NCBI GenBank assembly: GCA_044352985.1
Contig: JBILCU010000009.1
Location: 62,001 to 126,000 of the forward strand
Direction: 5' to 3'
Length of the DNA stretch: 64,000 nucleotides
Source of the DNA: JADJDM01 sp044352985
Lineage (GTDB): Bacteria; Bacteroidota; Bacteroidia; B-17B0; Aurantibacillaceae
The position numbers and the translations under genes are program-made. Of this stretch, positions 53,001 to 62,042 are shown piece by piece (position 1 is the stretch's first letter; each line of letters starts with the position of its first letter). A model generated the notes under the pieces. It was given only the letters and a program-made list of their open reading frames with translations, had not been told where the DNA came from and searched no databases.

Positions 53001-53387
53001 ATGACAAAAACTTTTCTTTTTCTTTTTTTAATTGTGAGCTGTTTTGCAGCATTGTCTCAAACAGATTCCTCAACTTTTTATAAATTAAATTTATTGAAGG
53101 AAAAAAAAATTGCCTATCATAAAATTACAGATGGGGAATACGATGGTTATCGTATAAAAATTCACTTCGGACAAAATAGAGATGTTGCACTGGATATTAA
53201 ATCTAAATTTTTATCTAAATACAAAGATGTAGCTGCTTATGAAGAATATCAGCAACCTAATTTTGTAATTTTAGTTGGTGATTTTAAAACTAAGCCTGAA
53301 GCTTATGGTTTTTTAAATAAAATTAAAAATGATTTTTCGGCATCATTTATAGTTAAAGACAAAATTAAACCCCAGTATCAAAAGTAG
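53001..53387 (+). CDS. Exported SPOR-domain-like protein
   Basis: A 128-residue protein from the ATG at 53001 (an upstream TTG would lie within the promoter box). It has a signal peptide (KTFLFLFLIVSCFAALSQ), a ~35-residue linker, then a SPOR-like fold: GYRIKIHFGQNRDVALDIKS, PNFVILVGDFKTKPEAYGFL and DFSASFIVKDKI. SPOR domains bind denuded glycan strands at the division septum. The call rests on the characteristic G.F..K..A...L...F....IV pattern. Confidence 0.8.
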   Translation: MTKTFLFLFLIVSCFAALSQTDSSTFYKLNLLKEKKIAYHKITDGEYDGYRIKIHFGQNRDVALDIKSKFLSKYKDVAAYEEYQQPNFVILVGDFKTKPEAYGFLNKIKNDFSASFIVKDKIKPQYQK

Positions 53388-53481
53388 TTTTAACTTCTTT
53401 TATTATGCTTTTGATATTATCTCTTTTTTTATTTCGATTCTTTTTAAATCTTACCTTTTAACAGTTTTAAAACGTTCAATT

Positions 53482-53511
53482 TTGTTTTTTTACTCAGATT
53501 AGTTACTTTTG
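53482..53511 (+). promoter_or_regulatory. Promoter of the membrane pyrophosphatase gene
   Basis: TTG at 53482-53484 and TACTTTTG at 53504-53511 are 19 bp apart, a clean match to the phylum's promoter pattern. The resulting 5' untranslated leader is ~57 nt. Confidence 0.72.
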
Positions 53512-53574
53512 CCACCTTAAAATTAATTCGATTTCGTAACTTTTTGATTAACAGTAATATAATAAAAACAAACA

Positions 53575-56373
53575 ATGAGTGATTCAATTATTTATTTAGT
53601 TCCTGCCCTAGGTATTTTGGGCTTAATTGTAATGGCAATCAAATCTGCATGGGTTAGCAAACAAGATGCAGGTGATGCAAACATGAAAGAATTAGCGGGT
53701 TACATTGCCTCAGGTGCAATGGCATTTTTAAAAGCAGAGTGGAAAGTATTAAGTGTTTTCGTAGTGTTTGCCGCTTCCTTATTAGCTTATTCAGGAACTG
53801 TTCATAAAATTGGAGATAGAGAATTGCATTCAAGTTGGATTATTGCAATTTCCTTTATCATTGGTGCAGTTTTCTCGGCTTTAGCAGGATATATTGGTAT
53901 GAAAGTAGCTACTAAAGCTAACGTTCGTACTACTCAAGCTGCACGTACAAGTTTAAAACAAGCATTAAAAGTTTCTTTTACAGGCGGTACTGTAATGGGA
54001 TTAGGTGTTGCTGGTTTAGCAATATTTGGATTAGGCGGTTTATTTATCGTTTTCCTAAAGATTTTCAACGTTGTTGAAGTAAACAGCGACCAAATGAAAA
54101 CAGCTATCGAAGTATTAACAGGCTTCTCTTTAGGAGCTGAGTCAATCGCTTTGTTTGCACGTGTTGGTGGAGGTATTTACACAAAAGCAGCTGACGTTGG
54201 TGCTGACTTAGTTGGTAAAGTTGAAGCTGGTATTCCTGAGGATGACGTTCGTAATCCTGCAACTATTGCTGATAACGTAGGTGATAACGTAGGTGACGTA
54301 GCTGGTATGGGAGCTGACTTGTTCGGTTCTTATGTAGCAACAATTTTGGCTACTATGGTTTTGGGACAAGAAATTGTTGTTGAAAAAGTACAAGGAATTT
54401 ATACAGATGGATTCAACGGATTCTCTCCAGTATTATTACCAATGGTAATTTGTGGTTTAGGTATCGTTTTTTCTATCGTAGGTACTTGGTTTGTTACAAT
54501 CAAAGATGAGAAATCAAATGTGCAAAATGCACTAAACTATGGTAACTGGGCTTCAATGGCTTTAACAGTTATTGCTTCTTACTTTGCTGTTATGTATATG
54601 TTACCTGATGGCGAAATTGTTTTACGTGATAAAGCTTTTACCAAAATGGGTGTATTTATGGCAATTTTGGTAGGTACAGTGGTAGGTGCAATTATGAGTA
54701 TTATTACTGAGTATTACACAGCGATGGGTAAAAAACCGGTTCTTTCTATTATTCAACAATCTTCTACAGGTCACGCTACTAATATTATTGGTGGTTTATC
54801 TGTTGGTATGAAATCAACCGTTATTCCAATCTTAACATTGGCTGCTGGTATTATGGGTTCTTATTATTGTGCAGGTTTATATGGTGTTGCAATAGCTGCT
54901 GCAGGGATGATGGCGACAACGGCTATGCAATTAGCAATTGATGCTTTTGGTCCTATTGCCGATAACGCTGGTGGTATTGCAGAAATGAGTCAGTTACCTC
55001 CTGAAGTTCGTGAGCGTACAGATAACTTAGATGCAGTAGGTAACACTACAGCAGCTACTGGTAAAGGTTTTGCTATTGCTTCTGCTGCATTAACTTCATT
55101 AGCTTTATTTGCTGCATTCGTTGGTATTGCTGGGATTGATGCAATTGATATTTACAAAGCCAATGTATTAGCGGGATTATTTGTTGGGGCTATGATTCCT
55201 TTCATCTTCTCTGCATTGTGTATTCAAGCAGTAGGAAGAGCTGCTATGGACATGGTACAAGAAGTTCGTCGTCAGTTCCGCGAGATTCCAGGAATTATGG
55301 AATACAAAGCGAAACCGGAATACGAAAAATGCGTTGCAATTTCTACTAAAGCTTCTATCCGTGAGATGATGTTGCCAGGTGCAATTGCTTTAATTACGCC
55401 AGTAATTGTTGGTTTTATTTTCGGGCCAGAAGTATTAGGTGGTGTATTAGCAGGTGTTACTGTTTCAGGTGTTTTGATGGGAATTTTCCAATCTAACGCT
55501 GGTGGTGCTTGGGATAACGCTAAAAAATCATTCGAAAAAGGTGTTTTGATTAACGGAGAAATGTTCTACAAAAAATCTGAACCACATAAAGCTTCAGTTA
55601 CAGGTGATACAGTTGGTGATCCTTTTAAAGATACTTCAGGACCATCTATGAATATTTTAATTAAATTAATGTCAATCGTTTCTTTAGTTATTGCTCCTTA
55701 TATTGTTGGAATTGGAACTTCTAGCTGTTCGGGCGAAGAAGGATGTTGCAAATCAGAAATGAAAGTTGAGAAATTTGTTTGCAACATAAACGGCAAAGAA
55801 TATGTATGCACTAGCAAAGAACAATGCGACAGCATCATGAATGCAAACAAAAAAGACATCGCTGAATTAAAAGGAATGTATGTGGTTGATGGATCTCACA
55901 GTTCATTGGATTTTAGTATTGAACATTTCATTGCTGACACCAAAGGTTCAATCAGCATTGATAGCGGCTATGTGAATTTGGAAAATGCAACTGGACCAAA
56001 AGTGTATATAAGCTTAGATTTATCTACTATCAATACACAAAATAGTATGCGTGATGGTCATTTAAAAGATAAAGCAGAATATTTCGATGTGAAGAAATAT
56101 AAAAATGCAACTTTTGAAGCAACTGAAGTAGTAAAAAACCCAGAACCAGATGAATTTGCATACATTGCAAAAGGCAAGATGACAATTAAAGGAATAATAA
56201 AAGATACTGAATTAAAATTCAATTACTTTGGTTCTAAAATAATTCAGGATTATAAAATTAATGTTGCGGGTTTTGAAGGTGAATTTAATGTGAATTGTAA
56301 AGATTTTGGTATTGAAATGGATGGTACAGCTGAAGTTGAATTTACAATTGAAGCTGCTCAGCCTATCAAATAA
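53575..56373 (+). CDS. hppA: Membrane-bound pyrophosphatase fused to a periplasmic YceI domain
   Basis: A 932-residue fusion. Residues 1-~715 are an ion-pumping pyrophosphatase with about 16 transmembrane helices, coupling pyrophosphate hydrolysis to H+ or Na+ export. The substrate motifs DVGADLVGKVEAGIPEDD, NPATIADNVGDNVGDVAGMG and GAWDNAKKSFEKG are intact, and GNTTAATGKG has Ala where K+-independent enzymes have Lys, so it is K+-dependent by family rules. A Cys-rich linker follows (CSGEEGCCKSE, VCNINGKEYVC). Residues ~769-930 are a complete YceI lipocalin-like domain (YVVDGSHSSLDFSIEHF to MDGTAEVEFTIEA). The C-terminus of such pumps faces the periplasm, where YceI proteins normally work. 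Strong promoter and terminator; no sign of a frameshift. Confidence 0.93.
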   Translation: MSDSIIYLVPALGILGLIVMAIKSAWVSKQDAGDANMKELAGYIASGAMAFLKAEWKVLSVFVVFAASLLAYSGTVHKIGDRELHSSWIIAISFIIGAVFSALAGYIGMKVATKANVRTTQAARTSLKQALKVSFTGGTVMGLGVAGLAIFGLGGLFIVFLKIFNVVEVNSDQMKTAIEVLTGFSLGAESIALFARVGGGIYTKAADVGADLVGKVEAGIPEDDVRNPATIADNVGDNVGDVAGMGADLFGSYVATILATMVLGQEIVVEKVQGIYTDGFNGFSPVLLPMVICGLGIVFSIVGTWFVTIKDEKSNVQNALNYGNWASMALTVIASYFAVMYMLPDGEIVLRDKAFTKMGVFMAILVGTVVGAIMSIITEYYTAMGKKPVLSIIQQSSTGHATNIIGGLSVGMKSTVIPILTLAAGIMGSYYCAGLYGVAIAAAGMMATTAMQLAIDAFGPIADNAGGIAEMSQLPPEVRERTDNLDAVGNTTAATGKGFAIASAALTSLALFAAFVGIAGIDAIDIYKANVLAGLFVGAMIPFIFSALCIQAVGRAAMDMVQEVRRQFREIPGIMEYKAKPEYEKCVAISTKASIREMMLPGAIALITPVIVGFIFGPEVLGGVLAGVTVSGVLMGIFQSNAGGAWDNAKKSFEKGVLINGEMFYKKSEPHKASVTGDTVGDPFKDTSGPSMNILIKLMSIVSLVIAPYIVGIGTSSCSGEEGCCKSEMKVEKFVCNINGKEYVCTSKEQCDSIMNANKKDIAELKGMYVVDGSHSSLDFSIEHFIADTKGSISIDSGYVNLENATGPKVYISLDLSTINTQNSMRDGHLKDKAEYFDVKKYKNATFEATEVVKNPEPDEFAYIAKGKMTIKGIIKDTELKFNYFGSKIIQDYKINVAGFEGEFNVNCKDFGIEMDGTAEVEFTIEAAQPIK

Positions 56374-56397
56374 TTTTTAATAAATTGATTTGTTATG

Positions 56398-56425
56398 AAA
56401 ACCTGCCATTAGGCAGGTTTTTTTG
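56398..56425 (+). terminator. Rho-independent terminator after the pyrophosphatase gene
   Basis: AAACCTGCC (56399-56407) pairs with GGCAGGTTT (56412-56420) around an ATTA loop and runs into T residues. It lies 25 bp after the stop codon, between convergent genes. Confidence 0.92.
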
Positions 56426-56453
56426 TTTTACCCTTTAAAGCATTATTAACTAC

Positions 56454-59400
56454 CTATTGCAAAAGTTCCTTTTCGGTTTTTTCAATGTAATTAAAAATAC
56501 CGATTACATCCTGCACTGATTTTACATGGGCAATACTGATGTAAAATTTATTGTTTTGTTCTTTTAACTGGCAGGATTGCGGATTTTTCTGGGCATAGTT
56601 TAACACCGCTTTAAACATAGGTGAATTATAATACTCTGAATCGGGTTTGCTTAAAAAATAAGCCACCATTCTTCCGTTTTTCAAAATCAATTTTTCAAAA
56701 CCAATATGCATGGCTTGCCAGCGCATGCGCATTGCATTTATTAATTCCTTAACCTGTTTTGGTGGTTCGCCAAAACGATCTTTCAGATTCGCTTCGAATT
56801 TAATTAAATCATATTCTTTAGTAATCTCATCTAATTCGCGATACAGATTTAAACGTTCGGTGATGTTACTAATGTACCGATCAGGAATTAGCCATTCAAA
56901 ATCGGTATCAATTTGTGTTTCTTTCACAAATGTTTTAGAGAAGGTAGCTAGTGAATGTTGTTTGTTTGCAGTCTCTTCAATATTTTCTTCTTTATACCAT
57001 TCTTCTTCTTTTAATTCTTCAATGGCTTCACTCAAAATTTTCATGTACGTTTCAAATCCCATATCGTTGATGAATCCACTTTGTTCTCCGCCTAATAAAT
57101 CTCCCGCACCACGAATGTCCAAATCACGCATGGAAATTTGGAATCCGCTACCTAAATCAGTAAAATCTGTAATGGCTTTTAATCGTTTTCGCGCATCGTT
57201 TGTGAGGGTAAGTAATGAAGGAGTAAACAAATAACAAAACGATTTTTTATTACTACGTCCAACACGTCCACGCATCTGATGCAAATCACTTAACCCAAAA
57301 TTCTGAGAATCATTAATGATGATGGTGTTTGCGTTAGGTATATCTAAGCCTGATTCAATGATTGTAGTTGCAACAAGTATGTCATAATAACCTTCAATGA
57401 AATTCATCATTACATCTTCTAGTTTGTCTCCATCCATTTGTCCGTGACCAATACAAATACGTGCATCAGGAACTAAGCGTTGAATGATGCCCGCTACTTC
57501 CTGAATGCTTTGCACTTTATTGTGAATGAAAAATACTTGTCCGCCACGTTTTATTTCATAACTGATTGCATCACGCAACAACTCTTCATTAAACGGATGC
57601 AATTCAGTTTGAACTGGATAACGATTGGGCGGTGGTGTTGAAATCACCGATAAATCCCTCGCTCCAAGTAATGAGAACTGCAAGGTTCTAGGAATAGGTG
57701 TTGCGGTAAGTGTTAACGAGTCAACACTTGTTTTGATGGTTTTCAATTTATCTTTTACAGCAACACCAAACTTTTGTTCTTCATCAATAATCATTAGGCC
57801 AAGATCTTTAAACTTTACATCTTTCCCTGCTAGTTTATGCGTACCGATTAAAATATCTATTTCACCTTTGGCTAATCTTTCAAAAATAATTTTCTGTTCC
57901 TTGGATGATTTGAAACGATTAATGTATTCTATGTTACATGGAAAACCTTTCAGTCGTTCGCTAAATGTTTTATAATGCTGCAAAGCCAATATGGTTGTTG
58001 GAACTAATACCGCTACTTGTTTACTATCGGAAACTGCTTTAAAAGCAGCGCGAATTGCAACTTCCGTTTTTCCAAACCCAACATCACCGCACACCAATCT
58101 GTCCATTGGATAAGGTTTTTCCATATCCTTTTTTACATCGTTGGTTGATTTTAACTGATCAGGAGTATCTTCATAAATAAAAGATGCCTCTAACTCAGTT
58201 TGCAAATAAGTGTCTTTTGAATAGGCATGACCTTTTAACGATTTACGTTTTGCATACAATTTAATTAAATCAAAAGCAATTTCTTTTACTTTTCGTTTGG
58301 TTTTATTTTTTAGCGTTTGCCATACTGTTGAACCAATTTTATCAATGCGCGGAACCTGACCTTCTTTACCCGAATATTTTGCAACACGATGAAGAGAATG
58401 TATGCTGACATACAATACGTCATTGTCTTTGTAAATTAATTTTACCGCCTCTTGTGGTTTGCCGTTTACATCAATCTTTTCCAGGCCGGCATAACGCCCG
58501 ATACCATGGTCAATGTGAACAACAAAATCACCGGGCTGCAATCCGTATAATTCTTTTAAGGTAAGCGCCTCCGATTTTTTATGACCGATATTTTTTACTC
58601 TATACTTATGGTAACGCTCAAAAATCTGATGATCCGTGTATGCAGCAATTTTTTGTTCGTATTCAATGAACCCTTCATGGATAGAAAGATAAATGGGTTC
58701 AAATAATTTCTCAGGTAAATTTTTTTCTTTACTGATGTCGTCAAAAATTTGTTGCAAACGTTCGCCTTGTTTAGCTGTATCAGTAAAAAGTATATTGGTA
58801 AAACCTTTTTGTTTGTTCTCAACCAAATTAGACAAAAGCATTTCAAAGTTTTTATTGAAGATAGGCTGAGGTTGCTGAGAGAAGGTGATGATGTCTGTTT
58901 TATGTAACGGTTTATTTCCAAACTCAAAGCATGTGTGTTTGTCCAGAACCGACATAAAATCATTCCCTTTCACAAATAACTCATCTGGCTCTTTTTGAAC
59001 GGTTGTATTTAATTGCAAATAGGCATCTTCTGCTTTTGAAAACTGCTGATTCAGTTTGCCATCCAATAAAGCAGCATCCTCCACAAATACAATAGTTTTT
59101 TCGCCAACAAACTCCAATAGATTTTGACGAACATCTTTTGTAGATGCAACACTTACGTTCGGGACAATTTGAATGAACTCATACTTTTTATCAGAAAGCT
59201 GAGAAACAGGATCGAAACTACGTATCGATTCTACTTCATCACCAAACAACTCAATCCGAAAAGGCAAATCATTGGCAAACGAATAAACATCAATGATGCC
59301 GCCACGTATAGCAAATTGACCTGCTTCATACACAAAATCCTGCAAATCAAATTGAAAGTTGTGCAGATATTCTGCAATGAATTCAATAGATAATTTTTCA

Positions 59401-59822
59401 CCTACTCGTATCTCAAAAGTATTATCCTCTAATGTTTTTTTGGTAATTACTTTTTCGAATAATGCTTCCGGAAAAGTAATGATGATGTTTGAACTTATAG
59501 ATTTACTGATGTGGTTCAATACTTCCGAACGCTCCTGAACATTTGCATTTGCAGTTTGTTCCTCTTCGTAAGGTTTTTTATAGGATGCAGGAAAAAAATG
59601 AATGTATTTATCTTCGATGATATTTTGTAAATCATTGTATAAATACAAACCTGCCTCACGATCGTTACAAATAATAATCTGATTTTTCGGAAATTTTGAA
59701 AAAAGAGTAGCAGAATAAAAAGCCAATGCTGAACCTTTTATGCCATCTAAGTAAATTTTTTTATCATCAATTTTTGCAGGAAGTTTACCTGTAAAATTGA
59801 TTTTCTTTAAAATCTCTCCCAC
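56454..59822 (-). CDS. mfd: Transcription-repair coupling factor
   Basis: An 1122-residue SF2 translocase that removes RNA polymerase stalled at lesions and recruits UvrA. The UvrB-homology region is at the N-terminus (about residues 1-340, with IIDVYSFANDLPFRIELFGD). The RNA polymerase-interacting domain contains LQPGDFVVHIDHGIGRYAGL. The motor has Walker A GDVGFGKTEVAIRAA, MIIDEEQKFGV and TATPIPRTLQFSLLG, then ESGLDIPNANTIIIN and QMRGRVGRS. The C-terminal TRCF domain is present. A TAAATTTG box (minus strand, 59895-59888) precedes it and touches the edge of a MITE-like element. Confidence 0.97.
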   Translation of the reverse strand: MGEILKKINFTGKLPAKIDDKKIYLDGIKGSALAFYSATLFSKFPKNQIIICNDREAGLYLYNDLQNIIEDKYIHFFPASYKKPYEEEQTANANVQERSEVLNHISKSISSNIIITFPEALFEKVITKKTLEDNTFEIRVGEKLSIEFIAEYLHNFQFDLQDFVYEAGQFAIRGGIIDVYSFANDLPFRIELFGDEVESIRSFDPVSQLSDKKYEFIQIVPNVSVASTKDVRQNLLEFVGEKTIVFVEDAALLDGKLNQQFSKAEDAYLQLNTTVQKEPDELFVKGNDFMSVLDKHTCFEFGNKPLHKTDIITFSQQPQPIFNKNFEMLLSNLVENKQKGFTNILFTDTAKQGERLQQIFDDISKEKNLPEKLFEPIYLSIHEGFIEYEQKIAAYTDHQIFERYHKYRVKNIGHKKSEALTLKELYGLQPGDFVVHIDHGIGRYAGLEKIDVNGKPQEAVKLIYKDNDVLYVSIHSLHRVAKYSGKEGQVPRIDKIGSTVWQTLKNKTKRKVKEIAFDLIKLYAKRKSLKGHAYSKDTYLQTELEASFIYEDTPDQLKSTNDVKKDMEKPYPMDRLVCGDVGFGKTEVAIRAAFKAVSDSKQVAVLVPTTILALQHYKTFSERLKGFPCNIEYINRFKSSKEQKIIFERLAKGEIDILIGTHKLAGKDVKFKDLGLMIIDEEQKFGVAVKDKLKTIKTSVDSLTLTATPIPRTLQFSLLGARDLSVISTPPPNRYPVQTELHPFNEELLRDAISYEIKRGGQVFFIHNKVQSIQEVAGIIQRLVPDARICIGHGQMDGDKLEDVMMNFIEGYYDILVATTIIESGLDIPNANTIIINDSQNFGLSDLHQMRGRVGRSNKKSFCYLFTPSLLTLTNDARKRLKAITDFTDLGSGFQISMRDLDIRGAGDLLGGEQSGFINDMGFETYMKILSEAIEELKEEEWYKEENIEETANKQHSLATFSKTFVKETQIDTDFEWLIPDRYISNITERLNLYRELDEITKEYDLIKFEANLKDRFGEPPKQVKELINAMRMRWQAMHIGFEKLILKNGRMVAYFLSKPDSEYYNSPMFKAVLNYAQKNPQSCQLKEQNNKFYISIAHVKSVQDVIGIFNYIEKTEKELLQ

Positions 59823-59894
59823 TTCAACAACGTATTACTAATCTGTAAAATTATTTTAATATAACGAAGTATCAAAAATTACTTTCGCAAATTT

Positions 59895-60058
59895 AGAGCC
59901 TGTTTAAAATTAATCTAATTTCTTTGTTATGTTTCTTTTTAGTTGCGAATTCGTTGGATTTTTTCGTCAGAACTATTCCATTATGACTGTAAAATCCGCC
60001 TTTTCTCACTCAAAAATAAGCTATTACAAATTCATTTTATAAAATTTAAACAGGCTCT
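59895..60058. mobile_element. MITE-like element with 14-bp terminal inverted repeats (in gene-free 59823-60164)
   Basis: AGAGCCTGTTTAAA at 59895-59908 has its exact complement at 60045-60058. If the ends are taken as GAGCC...GGCTC, both flanks are TTA, a possible 3-bp target duplication of the TNA kind made by some IS5-family transposases. The 164-bp body has no gene. The rest of 59823-60164 holds the mfd promoter box and AT-rich DNA leading to the next gene. Confidence 0.68.
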
Positions 60059-60164
60059 TATATTTCTTTTGTTTTTTAATGGTTAATTTAAACAGCTCAC
60101 TTATTTGGTTCAAGTTAGGTCATGTTTATGCGGTTTTAATTCTATTAGTAATATTGTAGTTTAA

Positions 60165-60659
60165 ATGCCTCGTCCTAAATATATTTTATCTGATTATCTA
60201 AAAAATGGTTTGTATTGGAAACTTACCCGAACTATTAATTTTCCAATTTATTCAAAGGCAGATTGTAGAAAAATAAGCGATTTAATTTCTAAAAAAAATC
60301 TGACACCAATTTCGGAGAGTACTTTGTATCGATTGTTTTTAACAAATACAAAAAACAATTATCCTTACGTTCATACTCTCGATGTTTTAGCTTTTTTTTG
60401 CGGATATAAAAATTGGTATAATCTCGAAAACCACTTAAATGAATTACAAAATTTTGAGTGGTCATTCGGTAAGTTAACTAACCCTCAATTAAACACAAAT
60501 AGTTTACTTAAAATCTGTATTCATCGAAATGAACTTAAGCCTCTTTATGAATTTGCGGAGCAATTTGATGAATCGTTAGAAATAGAAAAAAAATATGTAT
60601 TAGGCGCAGAATTATTTAAAGGACTAAAATCAAGTCCGAATAGGAACCAATACGAGTAA
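60165..60659 (+). CDS. Uncharacterised Bacteroidota protein, possibly 3'-truncated
   Basis: A 164-residue basic protein that I do not recognise functionally. The first ~110 residues have a helical character with ADCRKISDLISKKN, ISESTLYRLFLTN, YPYVHTLDVLAFFCGYKNWY and ENHLNEL; the SESTLYRLF piece resembles a DNA-recognition helix. Proteins with this N-terminus that I have seen in the phylum tend to be longer, and here the last ~15 residues (SSPNRNQYE) look unlike a natural end, so truncation is possible. No partner gene is adjacent. Confidence 0.5.
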   Translation: MPRPKYILSDYLKNGLYWKLTRTINFPIYSKADCRKISDLISKKNLTPISESTLYRLFLTNTKNNYPYVHTLDVLAFFCGYKNWYNLENHLNELQNFEWSFGKLTNPQLNTNSLLKICIHRNELKPLYEFAEQFDESLEIEKKYVLGAELFKGLKSSPNRNQYE

Positions 60660-60825
60660 AAATGCAACTGAAAATCAATTTGATAGCATTACTATTATGA
60701 AGGTGCCACCGAAAATGCCACCTTTTAAAACACGTTGATTAAGTTTTTAATGAACTTGATGGTAACGAAATTAAAAATAAAAAATGATTTAATCAAACTA
60801 AAACGAGGTAAAAATCATACTATTT

Positions 60826-61026
60826 TTAAGCATTTAATTGCGACTGAACATCTGTAATATCAAGGCCTGTGTATGAGCAGAATTCTTTTATCGTTACAAA
60901 TTGATGTTCTTCTTTTTGATGTTTTGATCTGATTTTTTCCAATAGCTTTCTTCCATACCGTTCGGATTTACCGGTAATAAGCATAATGTCTTTTGGGTAA
61001 ATACATATTCGTTGAGGAACTTTCAT
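60826..61026 (-). CDS. Small excisionase/HTH-like DNA-binding protein
   Basis: A 66-residue protein with a likely winged-helix or MerR-type fold: PKDIMLITGKSERYGRKLLE, then KIRSKHQKEEHQFVTIKEFC. The pattern of a short helix-turn-helix followed by a strand and a final helix resembles excisionases and small Bacteroidota regulators carried by mobile elements. It is divergent from the 249-aa gene operon and has a TATCTTTG promoter and direct repeats just upstream, so it may regulate itself or the operon. No integrase is in view. Confidence 0.6.
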   Translation of the reverse strand: MKVPQRICIYPKDIMLITGKSERYGRKLLEKIRSKHQKEEHQFVTIKEFCSYTGLDITDVQSQLNA

Positions 61027-61034
61027 ACTCTATC

Positions 61035-61080
61035 TATGCTTTATCTATACATTAAGTATACTTTATGCATGACAAAGATA
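61035..61080 (-). promoter_or_regulatory. Promoter and direct-repeat operator candidate of the HTH gene
   Basis: On the minus strand TATCTTTG lies at 61080-61073. Between it and the start codon, TATGCTTTAT (61035-61044) and TATACTTTAT (61057-61066) are near-identical direct repeats exactly 22 bp apart, two helical turns, as expected for a dimeric repressor site. Additional TATCTAT copies lie beside them. Confidence 0.4.
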
Positions 61081-61164
61081 AGATTAACACTTATCTGAAT
61101 ATGTGGAATAAACGGAATAAAATCAACAAAAAGTATTTATGCGGAACAAGCTATTTCAGTGTGA

Positions 61165-61265
61165 TTCAACGCTGTTTTAATTTTGAGCCGTTGAACGACA
61201 TCTATGCGCGATAAGGTGAAGTTTTGACCACGCTGAAGTTTGACTGCGCAGCATTCATCAGCGTG
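61165..61265 (+). promoter_or_regulatory. Structured leader upstream of the 249-aa gene operon
   Basis: Two potential hairpins follow one another: TTCAACG (61165-61171) with CGTTGAA (61189-61195), and CACGCTGA (61229-61236) with TCAGCGTG (61258-61265). The stretch is clearly more GC-rich than ordinary intergenic DNA in this window. It lies within the 265-bp gap before the ATG at 61292. No known riboswitch is recognised. Confidence 0.4.
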
Positions 61266-61291
61266 TAAGTTAAATCTCTAAAAATTAAATT

Positions 61292-62041
61292 ATGGCTATT
61301 CAAAAAGGAATCATAAAATTAAAAGGTAAAATAGGAGACATCTCCTTTTACAAAACTCAAGACGGGCATTTGGCCCGTGAAAAAGGCGGCGTTGACGCAA
61401 GCAGAATTGCAAACGATCCTGCATTTGTAAGAACGCGGGAAAACGGTTCTGAATTTGGTTCATCTGCAATAACAGGAAAGTTATTGAGAGATGCACTCAG
61501 AACCATGATGCTGACTGCTTCCGACAACAGAGTAACGGCTCGCGTAACTAAATTAATGACTGATATCAAAAACCTTGATGACACTTCTGCAAGAGGTGAA
61601 CGCAATGTTGGCGTTGCCATTATCAGGCCTGAAGGCAAACAGCTGATGAAAGGTTTTAATTTTAATATCAGAGCCGTATTAGGCAGCGTGTTGTTTAAAC
61701 CTTATCAGGTGAACACATCAACAGGAGAAATCAGTATTAATGGTTTATCGCCGGTTAACGATATTGCTTACCCGGCCGGGGCTACTCATATTGCGCTAAA
61801 AGGGGCTTGGGCAAAAATTGATTTTGCGACAAACGTGTACAATCTGCAATTAACCAATACTGAAATTTTGCCAATTGATAGCGCTCAATCCAGTTTGAGT
61901 TTAATACCTGCCGCTACTCCCAGCGGAAGCGGAACAAATTTGTTTTTGTTGCAATTGGAGTTTTTGCAGGAAGTGAATACCAATCAGTATTCGCTTAAAA
62001 ACGGAGCATACAATTCATTGTGCATTGTTGAGGTAAGTTAA
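61292..62041 (+). CDS. Conserved Bacteroidota protein of unknown function (first gene of small-gene cassette)
   Basis: A 249-residue soluble protein with no signal peptide. Its N-terminus has the phrase GKIGDISFYKTQDGHLAREK, then PAFVRTRENGSEFGSSA, followed by a helical part (LLRDALRTMMLTASDNRVTA) and a beta-rich C-terminal half (about residues 115-249). I have seen this N-terminal signature in uncharacterised proteins of the phylum, but know no function. Higher GC than its surroundings suggests transfer. The next gene starts one base after its stop codon, so it heads a compact operon with DUF5675 and small membrane proteins. Confidence 0.65.
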   Translation: MAIQKGIIKLKGKIGDISFYKTQDGHLAREKGGVDASRIANDPAFVRTRENGSEFGSSAITGKLLRDALRTMMLTASDNRVTARVTKLMTDIKNLDDTSARGERNVGVAIIRPEGKQLMKGFNFNIRAVLGSVLFKPYQVNTSTGEISINGLSPVNDIAYPAGATHIALKGAWAKIDFATNVYNLQLTNTEILPIDSAQSSLSLIPAATPSGSGTNLFLLQLEFLQEVNTNQYSLKNGAYNSLCIVEVS

Positions 62042-62042
62042 T

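Noticed and set aside
56710..57234. 174-residue reading frame opposite mfd
   Set aside because: It is a long antisense frame inside the conserved C-terminal part of mfd; Ser/Phe-rich content is typical of antisense shadows.
60688..60722. AAGGTG...CACCTT hairpin after the 164-aa gene as a terminator
   Set aside because: The stem is only 6 bp and lacks a convincing T-run, so it was not listed as a terminator.
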